A stretch of DNA of 64,000 nt from Streptomyces sp. TLI_146 (GCF_002846415.1 NZ_PJMX01000001.1:3162001-3226000); one strand, 5' to 3'; counted from the stretch's first letter, positions 16,393 through 25,900 are shown. Notes: generated from the letters alone by a model not told the origin. Program-made: numbers and translations.

Positions 16393-16512
16393 ATGGCCAG
16401 CTACCCGAACCCCGCGACAGGTCGCAGCGACCTTGAGCCGTTCTGGCCGTCTCGTCAGCACCACGACTTCGACCGGGTGTGTTGCCGCGCGATGAACGCG
16501 CCGGCCCTCTAA
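16393..16512 (+). CDS. 39-residue ORF, possible leader peptide upstream of the GlnRII gene
   Basis: ATG at 16393 opens a 39-codon frame, MASYPNPATGRSDLEPFWPS at the start and RVCCRAMNAPAL at the end, located between the glnII terminator and the GlnRII-type gene (85 bp before its ATG). The RQHHDFDRVCCR segment recalls the H-x-D-x-x-R-V...C-R pattern of short actinobacterial leader peptides that are involved in cysteine-dependent attenuation (family knowledge, resemblance only). A perfect 12-bp palindrome (CGAAGGCCTTCG, 16526-16537) follows 13 bp after the stop. The 372-bp region 16225-16596 otherwise holds the glnII terminator and promoter sequence. Uncertain. Confidence 0.4.
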   Translation: MASYPNPATGRSDLEPFWPSRQHHDFDRVCCRAMNAPAL

Positions 16513-16525
16513 AGCCTCCCCTCAT

Positions 16526-16537
16526 CGAAGGCCTTCG
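16526..16537. promoter_or_regulatory. Perfect 12-bp palindrome before the GlnRII-type gene
   Basis: CGAAGGCCTTCG lies just after the 39-codon ORF and 60 bp before the GlnRII-type start. It may be an operator or the core of an attenuator; only the symmetry is visible. Confidence 0.35.
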
Positions 16538-16596
16538 GCCCGCGCGCACGACGTACGTCCCCTGCTGACGACTCCGCGCGAAAGAGCTGACCTCTC

Positions 16597-17187
16597 ATGG
16601 CGAACACCCGTACCTTCTCCGCCTCCGCTGCGACCGCTGCCCGCCCCGGTCCCGTACCCCTGGGACGCCATCGACTCCGTGCCGTCGACCGCGACGAGGT
16701 GGCCGCCGCCACCGGCACGGTCGCCGACTTCCTTCCGCCGGGCGCCACTTGGCTGCCCGCGCCCCAGCACACCCTGCCCGCGCTGCCCGGCCACCCGCCG
16801 ATGGTCGGCTACCTGGTGCTCGTCCCGGCCGACCAGCAGCCGCTGCTCGCCGCCGCGCCCGACCCGGTGGCCGAGGAGCCCGACGCGGACGCGTCGGTCG
16901 GCGGCGACGCGCTGGTGCGCATCGACACCGTCCGCCGGACCGCCGAGGTCGACGGGCGCGAGCTCGACCTCACGTACCTCGAATTCGAGCTGCTCGCGCA
17001 TCTGGTGGCGCACCCTCAGCGGGTGCACACCCGCGACCAGTTGGTGACCACGGTGTGGGGGTACGGCCATGTCGGCGACGGCCGGACCGTGGACGTCCAC
17101 GTCGCCCGGCTGCGCCGCAAGCTCGGCGCCCAGCACCGCCACGCCATCCAGACCGTGCGACGGGTCGGGTACAAGTACGCGCCCTGA
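16597..17187 (+). CDS. glnRII: OmpR-type winged-helix regulator, GlnRII homologue
   Basis: A 196-residue transcription factor. The C-terminal half (about residues 105-195) is a Trans_reg_C winged helix: VDGRELDLTYLEFELLAHLVAHPQRVHTRDQLVTTVWG followed by GDGRTVDVHVARLRRKLGAQ and TVRRVGYKYAP. The N-terminal half is Ala/Pro-rich and short, lacking a full receiver domain and phospho-Asp. It is directly downstream of glnII, the position of glnRII in S. coelicolor (established in the literature as a second OmpR-like nitrogen regulator). Assignment rests on position and the output domain. No acceptor aspartate is visible, so signalling by phosphorylation is unlikely. Confidence 0.75.
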   Translation: MANTRTFSASAATAARPGPVPLGRHRLRAVDRDEVAAATGTVADFLPPGATWLPAPQHTLPALPGHPPMVGYLVLVPADQQPLLAAAPDPVAEEPDADASVGGDALVRIDTVRRTAEVDGRELDLTYLEFELLAHLVAHPQRVHTRDQLVTTVWGYGHVGDGRTVDVHVARLRRKLGAQHRHAIQTVRRVGYKYAP

Positions 17188-17237
17188 CCCGCCCGTACGC
17201 GCTCACCGGGCTGCCCCCGGCACGGACCGCCGTGCCG

Positions 17238-17285
17238 GGGGCGCCCCTGTTTCCGGGCAAAGGGGCGCCCCTGTTTCCGGGCAAA
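17238..17285. repeat. Perfect 24-bp tandem repeat after the GlnRII gene
   Basis: GGGGCGCCCCTGTTTCCGGG plus CAAA occurs twice head-to-tail (17238-17261 and 17262-17285). Each copy starts with the perfect palindrome GGGGCGCCCC followed by TGTTT, so the pair may form tandem terminators for the regulator gene. Confidence 0.75.
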
Positions 17286-17406
17286 CTAGGAGGTCAGGGG
17301 GTGGTGGTAGGTACACCCCGGCCGGGGGGACCGGCCCCGTGACCGCGCCCCGGTGGGGCGGCGAGACTGGGGATCCGGAGTAAGCGATGCGAGGAAGAGG
17401 ACGATG

Positions 17407-18678
17407 ATGATCGTGACAAAGGCGCGGGACGCCCTGGTGGCCGCCGGGCGCGGATCGGTGCTCTCGGCGTCGGCCACCTTCGTCTCCATCAACCTCTTCA
17501 CCTGGGCCGTGGTGTCCATCGCGCTGATACCCGTCGGCATCGGCGCGCTGACCACCCCGTACGTCCTGAAGCTGGTGCGCCAGCACGCCAACCGGCGCCG
17601 CGCGTGGGCGAAGGAGTGGGCGGGCGTGACCATCCCCGTCCCGTACCGCCCGCTCCCCCGCGAGGTGCGCCCCGGAGTGGCCGGGTCGGTCGAGCGGTGC
17701 GGGCTGCTGCTGAAGGACCCGGCGACGTGGCGCGACCTCCAGTGGATGTTCACCGACATGACCGCGGGCTTCCTCATCGCGATCCTGGCGCCCGTCCTGC
17801 CGCTCTACTTCGTGTACGGCGTGGTGCTCGCCGCGGGCGTCTGGGAGCCGATCCACCGGGCGGGCGGCGGCGAGTGGTTCACCTTCCTGCACATCACCTC
17901 GCAGTCGACCGCCAACCTGGCCGTCGTCCTCGGCGCCGCCTACGCCCTCCTCGGCGTCCTGGTGAACCCGGCCCTGATCCGCGCCCACTTCAGGCTCGCC
18001 GCGCGCTCGCTTGCGCCGACCCGGGAGCAGGAGCTCGCGCTGCGGGTGGAGCGCCTCACCGAGACCCGGCACGACGCCGTGGACTCCTCGGCCGCCGAGC
18101 TGCGCCGCATCGAGCGCGACCTGCACGACGGGGCGCAGGCCCGGCTCGTCGCCGTCGGCATGAGCCTGGGCACCGTGGAGGCCCTGATCGAGAAGGACCC
18201 CGCGCAGGCCAAGGCGCTGCTCGCCAAGGCCCGTGAGTCGTCCGCCGAGGCGCTCACCGAACTGCGCGACCTGGTCCGGGGCATCCACCCGCCGGTCCTC
18301 GCCGAGCGGGGCCTCGGGGACGCGGTGCGCGCCCTGGCGCTGCGCCTGCCGCTGCCGGTCGAGGTCGACGTGGAGCTGCCCGCCGGGCGCGCCGAGGCGC
18401 CGGTCGAGTCGGCCGCGTACTTCGCGGTCAGCGAGGTCCTCACCAACGCGGTCAAGCACGCGCGGGCCGACCGGATCTGGGTCGACCTCTCGTACGGTGG
18501 CGGGGCGCTGCGCATCTCGGTCACCGACGACGGGCGCGGCGGGGCCCGGGTGGGCGGCGGCTCGGGGCTGAGCGGCCTGGAGCGCCGACTGGGTACATTC
18601 GACGGCGTCCTGGCCGTCAGCAGTCCCGTGGGCGGCCCCACCATGGTGACCATGGAGATTCCTTGCGCGTTGTCCTAG
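17407..18678 (+). CDS. NarL-type sensor histidine kinase
   Basis: A 423-residue HisKA_3 sensor kinase. Residues 20-190 hold four hydrophobic segments in a streptomycete sensor domain (VSINLFTWAVVSIALIPVGIG; FLIAILAPVLPLYFVYGVVLAAG; NLAVVLGAAYALLGVLV). His240 lies in RRIERDLHDGAQARL (the H-box of LuxR/NarL kinases). EVLTNAVKHARAD is the N-box and VTDDGRGG / GSGLSGLERR are the ATP-lid motifs. ATG at 17407 (or 17404) follows AAGAGG. It overlaps the response regulator gene by 16 bp, so the two are translated together. Signal unknown. Confidence 0.92.
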   Translation: MIVTKARDALVAAGRGSVLSASATFVSINLFTWAVVSIALIPVGIGALTTPYVLKLVRQHANRRRAWAKEWAGVTIPVPYRPLPREVRPGVAGSVERCGLLLKDPATWRDLQWMFTDMTAGFLIAILAPVLPLYFVYGVVLAAGVWEPIHRAGGGEWFTFLHITSQSTANLAVVLGAAYALLGVLVNPALIRAHFRLAARSLAPTREQELALRVERLTETRHDAVDSSAAELRRIERDLHDGAQARLVAVGMSLGTVEALIEKDPAQAKALLAKARESSAEALTELRDLVRGIHPPVLAERGLGDAVRALALRLPLPVEVDVELPAGRAEAPVESAAYFAVSEVLTNAVKHARADRIWVDLSYGGGALRISVTDDGRGGARVGGGSGLSGLERRLGTFDGVLAVSSPVGGPTMVTMEIPCALS

Positions 18679-19310
18679 CCGAAGACCTCTTCCTGCTCCG
18701 CGACGGGCTGGTGCGGCTGCTTGAGGCGTACGACTTCGAGATAGTCGCGGCGGTCGAGAGCGGGCCCGAACTGGCCCGGGCGCTGGCCGAGTCGGACCCC
18801 GAGGTGGCGATCGTCGACGTACGGCTGCCGCCCACGCACACCGACGAGGGCCTCCAGTGCGCGCTGGCCGCCCGGCGGGCCCGGCCGGGGCTGCCGGTCC
18901 TGGTCCTGTCGCAGCACGTGGAGCAGCTGTACGCGCGCGAGCTGCTGGCCGACGGGAACGGCGGGGTCGGCTACCTCCTCAAGGACCGGGTCTTCGACGC
19001 GGAGCAGTTCGTGGACGCGGTGCGGCGGGTGGCGGGCGGCGGCACGGCGATGGATCCCCAGGTGATCTCGCAGCTGCTCTCCCGCAAGGGGCGGGACTCG
19101 CCGGTGGCCGGGCTCACTCCGCGTGAGCTGGAGGTGATGGAGCTGATGGCCCAGGGGCGGTCGAACGCGGCGATCGCGGCGCAGCTGGTGGTGACGGAGC
19201 GGGCGATCGCCAAGCACACGTCCAACATCTTCGCGAAGCTGGGCCTGCCCGTCTCCGATGACGACAATCGGCGGGTGCTGGCGGTGCTGGCCTATCTGGA
19301 ACGCGGGTGA
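18663..19310 (+). CDS. LuxR/NarL-family response regulator
   Basis: A 215-residue response regulator with acidic pocket Glu7-Asp8, phospho-acceptor Asp52 (AIVDVRLPP) and Lys in GYLLKDRVF. The output domain LTPRELEVMELMAQGRSNAAIAAQLVVTERAIAKHTSNIFAKLGL is a LuxR-type helix-turn-helix. The TTG start at 18663 overlaps the kinase stop and has GGAG six nucleotides upstream, indicating translational coupling. Cognate kinase is the preceding gene. The regulon is unknown. Confidence 0.93.
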   Translation: MRVVLAEDLFLLRDGLVRLLEAYDFEIVAAVESGPELARALAESDPEVAIVDVRLPPTHTDEGLQCALAARRARPGLPVLVLSQHVEQLYARELLADGNGGVGYLLKDRVFDAEQFVDAVRRVAGGGTAMDPQVISQLLSRKGRDSPVAGLTPRELEVMELMAQGRSNAAIAAQLVVTERAIAKHTSNIFAKLGLPVSDDDNRRVLAVLAYLERG

Positions 19311-19362
19311 GCGCTTCGCCGAGTGCGGTTCTGTTTCGGCTGCGGACCGTGGGTGGCTGGGC

Positions 19363-19381
19363 GCGCAGTTCCCGCGCCCCT
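19363..19381 (+). repeat. Variant GCGCAGTTCCCGCGCCCCT repeat (one C deleted)
   Basis: A 19-nt variant of the dispersed 20-mer with three rather than four C before GCG. It stands alone in the 215-bp gap between the response regulator and the methyltransferase, followed by AGGGGG. Confidence 0.85.
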
Positions 19382-19525
19382 AGGGGGTGGGGGTTGGCCG
19401 GGGCCATGAGGGACGGCACTGACGGGCCCTGGCCCCCGCGCCACGGACCGCCTTGGACGCCCCCAGCCGCAAGCCCGCGCGTGGATGGCGCAGGACCCCG
19501 CCCCCGGCGGGTTAGCCTGGCCGCA

Positions 19526-20680
19526 ATGAACCGTATGACCACGCCCTGGGGCGAGTACGACCTGACCCGTTTTCCCGAGGATCCGCGCGACCAGCTGCGG
19601 GCCTGGGACGCCGCCGACGAGTATCTGCTGCGGCACCTGGAGGACACGGACCTCTCCGGGTCCGTGGTGGCCCTCGGCGACCGGTGGGGCGCCCTGACGA
19701 CCGCGCTGGCGGCCCGGGGGGCGGGCTCGCTCACGCAGATCAGCGAGTCCTTCCTGGGCCAGGAGGCGACCCGGGCGAACCTGGCGCGGGCGGGCGTGGC
19801 GGCGGACTCCGTCACCCTGCTCTCCACCCACGACGAGCCGCCCGCCCGGGTGGACGTGCTGCTGGTGCGCGTACCGAAGAGCCTGGCCCTCCTGGAGGAC
19901 CAGCTGCACCGGCTCGCGCCGGGCGTGCACGCGGGCACCGTGGTCGTCGGCACCGGCATGGTGAAGGACATCCACACCTCCACGCTGAACCTGTTCGAGC
20001 GGCTCCTCGGACCGACGAAGACCTCGCTGGCCGAGAAGAAGGCGCGGCTGATCTTCTGCGAGCCGGACCCGGAGCTCGTCCGGCCGGTGAACCCGTGGCC
20101 GCTGACGTACTCCCTGGAGATGGGCATCGGCCCGGCCTCCGGGCTCGCCGTCACCAACTACGCGGGCGTGTTCTGCGCCGACCGCCTCGACATCGGCACC
20201 CGCTTCCTGCTCCAGCACATGCCCACCCGCTCCGGCCCGGACCGGGTCGTCGACCTCGGCTGCGGCAACGGCATCGTGGGTACGGCGGCGGCGCTCGCCA
20301 ACCCCGAGGCGAAGGTCGTGTTCACGGACGAGTCGCACCAGGCGATCGCCTCGGCGCGGGCGACGTTCCGGCTGTGCGCGGGCGCGGCCCGGGAGGCCGA
20401 CGCCGAGTTCCGGCTCGGCGACGGGCTGAGCGGGTTCCCGCCGGGCTCGGCCGATCTGGTGCTGAACAACCCGCCGTTCCACACCCATCAGGCCACCACG
20501 GACCGCACCTCCACGCGGATGTTCACGGACGCGCGCGAAGCGCTGCGCCCGGGCGGCGAGTTGTGGGTCGTGGGCAACCGCCACCTGGGCTACCACCTCA
20601 AGCTGGAACGGCTCTTCGGCAACAGCGAACTCGTCGCCAGCGACCCGAAGTTCGTGGTGCTGCGCGCGGTCAAGCGCTGA
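19526..20680 (+). CDS. Class I SAM-dependent methyltransferase, RlmG/RsmC-like
   Basis: A 384-residue two-domain methyltransferase. The N-terminal 200 residues form a degenerate methyltransferase-like domain (VVALGDRWGALTTALAARG), and the C-terminal domain holds VVDLGCGNGIVGTAAALANPEAKVVFTDES (SAM motif I and the acidic strand) and LVLNNPPFHTHQ. NPPF is the catalytic motif of guanine-N2 rRNA methyltransferases, so 23S (RlmG-like) or 16S (RsmC-like) m2G formation is likely. TAGCCT seven nucleotides before the ATG at 19526 suggests leaderless transcription. It has no operon partner. Confidence 0.85.
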   Translation: MNRMTTPWGEYDLTRFPEDPRDQLRAWDAADEYLLRHLEDTDLSGSVVALGDRWGALTTALAARGAGSLTQISESFLGQEATRANLARAGVAADSVTLLSTHDEPPARVDVLLVRVPKSLALLEDQLHRLAPGVHAGTVVVGTGMVKDIHTSTLNLFERLLGPTKTSLAEKKARLIFCEPDPELVRPVNPWPLTYSLEMGIGPASGLAVTNYAGVFCADRLDIGTRFLLQHMPTRSGPDRVVDLGCGNGIVGTAAALANPEAKVVFTDESHQAIASARATFRLCAGAAREADAEFRLGDGLSGFPPGSADLVLNNPPFHTHQATTDRTSTRMFTDAREALRPGGELWVVGNRHLGYHLKLERLFGNSELVASDPKFVVLRAVKR

Positions 20681-20734
20681 ACGTCCGCCCCGGCTGACCG
20701 GACCTGTGTTCCTGGAGATACCTACGAAATAGTC

Positions 20735-20751
20735 GGGGCGTTGAACGCCCC
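20735..20751. promoter_or_regulatory. Inverted repeat upstream of the DUF1996 gene
   Basis: GGGGCGTT-g-AACGCCCC is a perfect 8-bp dyad centred 59 bp before the DUF1996 start and 55 bp after the methyltransferase stop. It could act as a terminator or as an operator. Confidence 0.4.
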
Positions 20752-20801
20752 ACGTGCCCCATGCGTATGGAACGACGCGCTGCTTCAAGCGAAGGAGTTC
20801 C

Positions 20802-22316
20802 ATGGGACGCTCAATACGAAAACGGCCGACCTTCCCCCGGCGGATGACGATGGCCGCCGCGGCACTCTTCATCGGTGGGGGCGGCCTTGTCGCGGTGAAT
20901 GTGTACGCCTCGGCGAGTGACGACCCGGGAAAGGCCCAGGTACGGGCCGCCCCGGTGCGGAATTTGTCGACGATCGACTGTCCGGACGTGTCCAACAGCC
21001 TGCCGGACGTGCCGGATTCGGCCCGCCCCGAGGTGGACCGCGAACTGGCCGCCATTGATACGCAGATCACCGACGCATACGAGAAGTTCGCCTCGAACAA
21101 GGACCGCGTCGACCGGGACGCCGGGTATGCCCAGCAGGTCGTACTGGATCCGCTGAAGGACAAGCGGACGGCGTCGCTCGACCGGATCGCCGGCGCCGTG
21201 GGCCGCGGCGGCGGACAGCAGCCGCAGGGAATGCGGGGGCTCGCCCCCTGCACCCTGCGCGCCGACGACAACGGCGGAGGCGGCCAGGGAGCCGCCCAGG
21301 CGGCCGGACAGGACCAGGGGCAGAACCAGGCCCAGGGTCAGGGGCAGGACCAGGGCCAATGGCAGAACCAGAGCGGCCAGGGTCAGGGCCAGAACCAAGG
21401 CCAGCAGGGCCAGCAGGGCCAGGGCGTCGGGAACGGGCCCTCGAAGAACGACTTCGTCGACATCCGTTCCGTACGGCCGAACATGCGGGCCCCCCAATTC
21501 CAGCGCAACGGCTCGACCGGTCTCTTCACCAGTAGTTGCGGCGTCAACCAGAATGCCAAACGGAATCCGGACAACGTCATCGTCGCGCCCGGTGTGAGCA
21601 ATGGCGCCCACCATATGCACGACTATGTCGGAAACCAGGCGAACGACGCCTTCGCCAGCGACGGCGATCTGGCCAACGGCGGTACGAGCTGCCGCAATCA
21701 GGGCGACAAGTCCACGTATTACTGGCCCGTGATCCGTCTGCAGAACGGCCAGAACGAGAACGACGCCAAGGCGGACGGCGGCGGCAAGGACAAGAACGTC
21801 GGAAAGATCCAGACGCCCGTCCAGGTCACCATCAAGTTCGCCGGGAATCCCGTCAGCAAGGTCACCGCCATGCCGCGCTTTCTGCGGATCATCACCGGCG
21901 ACGCCAAGGCCTTCACCAACGGGAACGCGAATGCCAACGCGTCCTGGAGCTGCACCGGATTCGAGAACCGCCAGCTCAAGGACAAGTACCCGATCTGCCC
22001 TCAGGGCAGCAAAGTCGTCCGCACCTTCAATTTCCAGAGCTGCTGGGACGGGAAGAACACGGACAGCGCGAACCACCGGACGCACGTCGCCTTCGCCGGA
22101 AGGAACGGTGCGTGCCCGCGCGGCTTCAAGGCGATCCCGCAGCTCCAGCAGCGGATCGTGTACGCCGTGCCGCCGGGCCCCGGGTTCGCCGTCGACTCAT
22201 TCCCCGAGCAGCTCCACAAGCCCGTCACCGATCACGGTGACTTCATCAACGTCTTCAGCGACTCGCTGATGAGGAAGGCGGTGACCTGCATCAACACGGG
22301 GCGCAGCTGCGCCTGA
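20802..22316 (+). CDS. Secreted DUF1996-domain protein with Gln/Gly-rich linker
   Basis: A 504-residue exported protein. A basic N-terminus and a hydrophobic segment (MTMAAAALFIGGGGLVAVNVYASA) act as signal or anchor. Residues 160-205 are almost only Q, G, N and A. From about residue 225 to the end is a DUF1996 domain: FTSSCGVNQNAKRNPDNVIVAPGVSNGAHHMHDYVGN, followed by CRNQGDKSTYYWPVIRL, SCWDGKNTDSANHRTHVAF and CPRGFKAIPQL. The paired Cys and the HHMHD and H residues are conserved in that family, which is common in fungi and streptomycetes and has no proven activity. ATG at 20802 follows GAAGGAG. Confidence 0.85.
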   Translation: MGRSIRKRPTFPRRMTMAAAALFIGGGGLVAVNVYASASDDPGKAQVRAAPVRNLSTIDCPDVSNSLPDVPDSARPEVDRELAAIDTQITDAYEKFASNKDRVDRDAGYAQQVVLDPLKDKRTASLDRIAGAVGRGGGQQPQGMRGLAPCTLRADDNGGGGQGAAQAAGQDQGQNQAQGQGQDQGQWQNQSGQGQGQNQGQQGQQGQGVGNGPSKNDFVDIRSVRPNMRAPQFQRNGSTGLFTSSCGVNQNAKRNPDNVIVAPGVSNGAHHMHDYVGNQANDAFASDGDLANGGTSCRNQGDKSTYYWPVIRLQNGQNENDAKADGGGKDKNVGKIQTPVQVTIKFAGNPVSKVTAMPRFLRIITGDAKAFTNGNANANASWSCTGFENRQLKDKYPICPQGSKVVRTFNFQSCWDGKNTDSANHRTHVAFAGRNGACPRGFKAIPQLQQRIVYAVPPGPGFAVDSFPEQLHKPVTDHGDFINVFSDSLMRKAVTCINTGRSCA

Positions 22317-22360
22317 CCGACAGGGCGCGCACGCGCCTGGAAACCCGCTCCCCCTGATTG

Positions 22361-22390
22361 GCTCCCCCGGGTCACCCCACCCGGGGGAGC
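22361..22390. terminator. Bidirectional hairpin terminator
   Basis: GCTCCCCCGGGT and ACCCGGGGGAGC (22361-22372 and 22379-22390) form a perfect 12-bp stem around CACCCC between the convergent DUF1996 and lipoprotein genes. Confidence 0.85.
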
Positions 22391-22403
22391 ATCCCCTGCG
22401 CGG

Positions 22404-22799
22404 TCAGCTCATGTGGTGGTGTCCGGAATGGTTGGTCCCGGTCTCGACACTGCCACCGAGCCGGCCGCGCAGCGCGTTGACCACGGTCTCGTCGCCGACG
22501 GCGACCCACTTGCGGCCCACCAGATAGGCGCCGCCGTAATCCTTGGCCCCGTTGATCCACTCCCGCTGGCCGCGGTCCGTGGCGAAGGTCGCCAGGACGT
22601 AGCGGCCGTCCGGGGTGTCGCAGTTGGCCTGCCGCAGCTCGGCCGCGTTCGTGGAGATCTTCGGCTTGCAGGCGGCCTGGGCCGCGATCTGTTCGAGGGT
22701 TCCGCCGGCCGTCTTCGGCGCGTCGTGGCCGTGCCCGCCGCAGCCCGCGGCTAGGGTCACGACCGCGGTCACCAGGGCCGCTCGTACAAGAGTGCGCAT
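22404..22799 (-). CDS. Small lipoprotein, function unknown
   Basis: A 131-residue protein with a lipoprotein signal: MRTLVRAALVTAVVTLAAGC, lipobox LAAGC with Cys20. The mature part is GGHGHDAPKTAGGTLEQIAAQAACKPKISTNAAELRQANC... and ends NHSGHHHMS, a His/Met-rich tail. Two further Cys (about 44 and 60) may form a disulfide. The middle reads RYVLATFATDRGQREWINGAKDYGGAYLVGRKWVAVG, a compact domain I recall in actinobacterial lipoproteins but cannot name. The histidine-rich tail suggests metal binding (inference). Convergent with DUF1996, divergent from the GH89 gene. Confidence 0.75.
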   Translation of the reverse strand: MRTLVRAALVTAVVTLAAGCGGHGHDAPKTAGGTLEQIAAQAACKPKISTNAAELRQANCDTPDGRYVLATFATDRGQREWINGAKDYGGAYLVGRKWVAVGDETVVNALRGRLGGSVETGTNHSGHHHMS

Positions 22800-22941
22800 G
22801 CCTCCATCGTGCCCTCAACCACCCCCTCCCCGTGGGCATTTGGCCATTTCAGTGGCCCCGTTGCCCGGCACCCGCGCCACCGTTGACGTGCGCTCCGCAC
22901 GCGCCTGTTGTCACCCCAACGACACGAGGAGCGCCGAGCCC

Positions 22942-25900
22942 ATGACCGAGCTGTCGAGTCCCCGGACCCCCTCCAGACGTACGGTGCTGAGCACCGCCGG
23001 AGCCATCGGCGCCGGGGCCGCGATCGGGGCGCCGCCCCCCGCGCTCGCGGCCCCCGCACCCTCCGCGGTTGCACACCCACTTGACACCGGGCCCGCCCGG
23101 GAGGCCCTCGTCCGGCTCCTGCCCGACCACGCCGACCAGATCCGCCTCACCCCCCTGCCCGAGGGCGGCCCCGACCGCTTCCGGGTCACCGGCACGGGCG
23201 GGCGGGTCGAGATCGCCGCCACCGGCCCGGCCACCGCCCTGACCGGTCTGCACTGGTATCTGAAGTACACCTGCAAGGCCCATCTGACCTGGGCGGGAAG
23301 CCAGCTGGACCTGCCGCGCCCGCTGCCCGCGCCCGCCCGGCCGGTGGAGCGCACCGCGACCGTCCCGCACCGGTTCGTCTTCAACGACACCCACGACGGC
23401 TACACCGGCCCGTACGCCGGCTGGCCGCGCTGGGAGCGGCTGATCGACGTCCTGGCGCTGCACGGCTGCAACGAGGTTCTGGTGACGCCGGGTCAGGAGG
23501 CCGTCTACCAGCGCTTGTTGATGGATTTCGGGTACTCGGACGAGGAGGCCCGGGCCTGGCTGCCCGCGCCCTCGCACCAGCCGTGGTGGCTGTTGCAGAA
23601 CATGAGCGGGTACGGCGGCCCCCTCTCCCCCGCGCTGATCGACCGGCGCGCGGAGCTGGGCGCGCGGATCACGGCGCGGCTGCGCGAGCTGGGGATGCGG
23701 CCGGTGCTCCCGGGCTACTTCGGGACCGTCCCGGACGGCTTCGCCGAGCGCAATCCGGGTGCCCGCGTCGTGCCGCAGGGCGGCTGGAACGGGCTGCGTC
23801 GACCCGACTGGCTCGACCCGCGCACCGAGGTGTTCCCGCAGGTCGCGGCCGCCTTCTACCGCCATCAGGAGGAGCTGTTCGGCGAGGCGCGGCACTTCAA
23901 GATGGATCTGCTGCACGAGGGCGGCACCCCGGGCGACGTGCCGGTGGCCGAGGCCGCCCGGGCCGTCGAGAAGGCCCTGCACACCGCCCGGCCGGGGGCC
24001 ACCTGGGTGATACTCGGCTGGCAGACCAACCCCCGCCCGGACGTCCTGGACGCGGTCGACAAGTCGCGGATCCTGATCGTCGACGGCCTCTCCGACCTCG
24101 CCACGGTCACCGACCGCGAGAAGGACTGGGGCGGCGCGCCGTACGCGTTCGGCACCATCCCCAACTTCGGCGGCCGCACCACCCTGGGCGCCAACACCCA
24201 CCGCTGGACGGGGAAGTTCGCCCAGTGGCGCGACCGGCCGGGCAGCACGCTGGTCGGCACCGCCTACATGCCGGAGTCCGCCGAGCGCGACCCCGCCGCG
24301 TTCGAGCTGTTCAGCGAGCTCGCCTGGCGGGACGGGCCGGTGGAGCGGGAGGACTGGTTCCGTACGTACGCCGATGTGCGCTACGGGCGCGAGGACGGCC
24401 ACGCGCGCGAGGCGTTCGCCGCGCTCGCCGCCACCGCGTACCGGCTGACCACCGCCGACGGGCGGCCCGTCGACTCGCTCTTCACCCGGCGCCCGTCCAT
24501 CACCGCCTCCGTCACCACCGCGTTCGAGTCGGCCCGCTTCGACCGCGCCTTCGCCGAACTGCTCGCCGTACGGCCCTCGCTGCGCGGCTCGGACGCCTAT
24601 GCGTACGACCTCACCGATGTCGCCCGGCAGGCCCTCGCCGACCGCTCGCGGCTGCTGCTGCCGCAGCTGCGGACCGCGTACCAGGGGAAGGACCGGGAGG
24701 CGTTCGGGGTGCTGAGCGCGCTGTGGCTGCGGCTGATGCGGCTGGCCGACGAGATGTCGGGGTGCCACCGGGCGTTCCTGCTCGGCCCGTGGCTGGAGGA
24801 CGCCAAGCGGTTCGCGACGAACGCGCCGGAGGCGGTCCGGCTGGAGTGGACGGCGCGGACGCTGATCACCACCTGGGCGGACCGTTCGGCGGCGAACAAC
24901 CTCAGCAACTACGCGGACCGCGACTGGCAGGGTCTGCTGACGGACCTTCACCTCCCGCAGTGGCGCGCCTACTTGGACGAGCTGGCCGACGCCCTGGCGG
25001 ACGGGCGGGCACCCAAGGCCTTCGACTGGTACGTGGGAGAGGAGGCGTGGCGGCGGGAGTCGGGCACGTACCCGGTACGGGCGACGGGCGACCCGTACCG
25101 GACGGCGCTGCGCGTCCACGACGCGCTGGCGAGCGCCCCGTACCAGGGGGCCGTGACCGTCGCCGCCGACCCGGTGAGCTTCACGCCCGGCTCGACCGGC
25201 ACGGTCACGGCGGCGCTGCGCAACCTCAACGGGCTGCGGGCGACCGGCCGCGTCGACTTCGCGCTCACCGGCCTCGACGCCGAGCCGGAGGGCCGCACCC
25301 GACTGCGCCGGATCCCGGCGGCGGGCGAGGGGTCGGTGCGCTGGCGGGTCACCGCGCCCGCCGACCCGCTGACCGCACCGCTGCGGGCCATGCCGTACGA
25401 GCTGACCACGCGGTACGGCCCGGACGGCGAGGACCGGGTGGCGGTCGTCCACCGGTCCGCCGTGTACCTCGCGGCGCCGCTGAGCGCCGGGTGGCGGACG
25501 TTCACCAGCAACGACGCGGTCTTCGGCGAGCTGGACGGGCGGCTGGCGGTCAACGGCGGCGGCCTGGACCTGTGGAAGGGCATCGCACAGTTCGGCACGG
25601 CGTACCGGGAGGGAGTGCTGCGGGAGGGAACGGTGGTGACGTTGTCCGTCGACTCCCTCGAAAACACCAGCAGTTGGGCGCGCGGAGGGATCGTCGTGCG
25701 CAACGGCCTCGGGGTGCCGGGGTCGGCGGGCTTCCTGAATCTGGCGGCGACGCCCGGGCAGGGCGTGGTGCTGTCGTACGACGCGGACGGCGACGGGCTG
25801 CTCGACACCTACCGCCGAATCACGGGGGTGGCGGCGCCGGTCCTGCTGCGGCTCGGCCGGGGCCCGGCCGGGTCATTCACCGGCGCGTGCTCGACGGACG

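Noticed and set aside
22849..25452. An 867-codon minus-strand frame under the GH89 gene
   Set aside because: No domain or start signal; the plus-strand GH89 has a Tat signal and family motifs.
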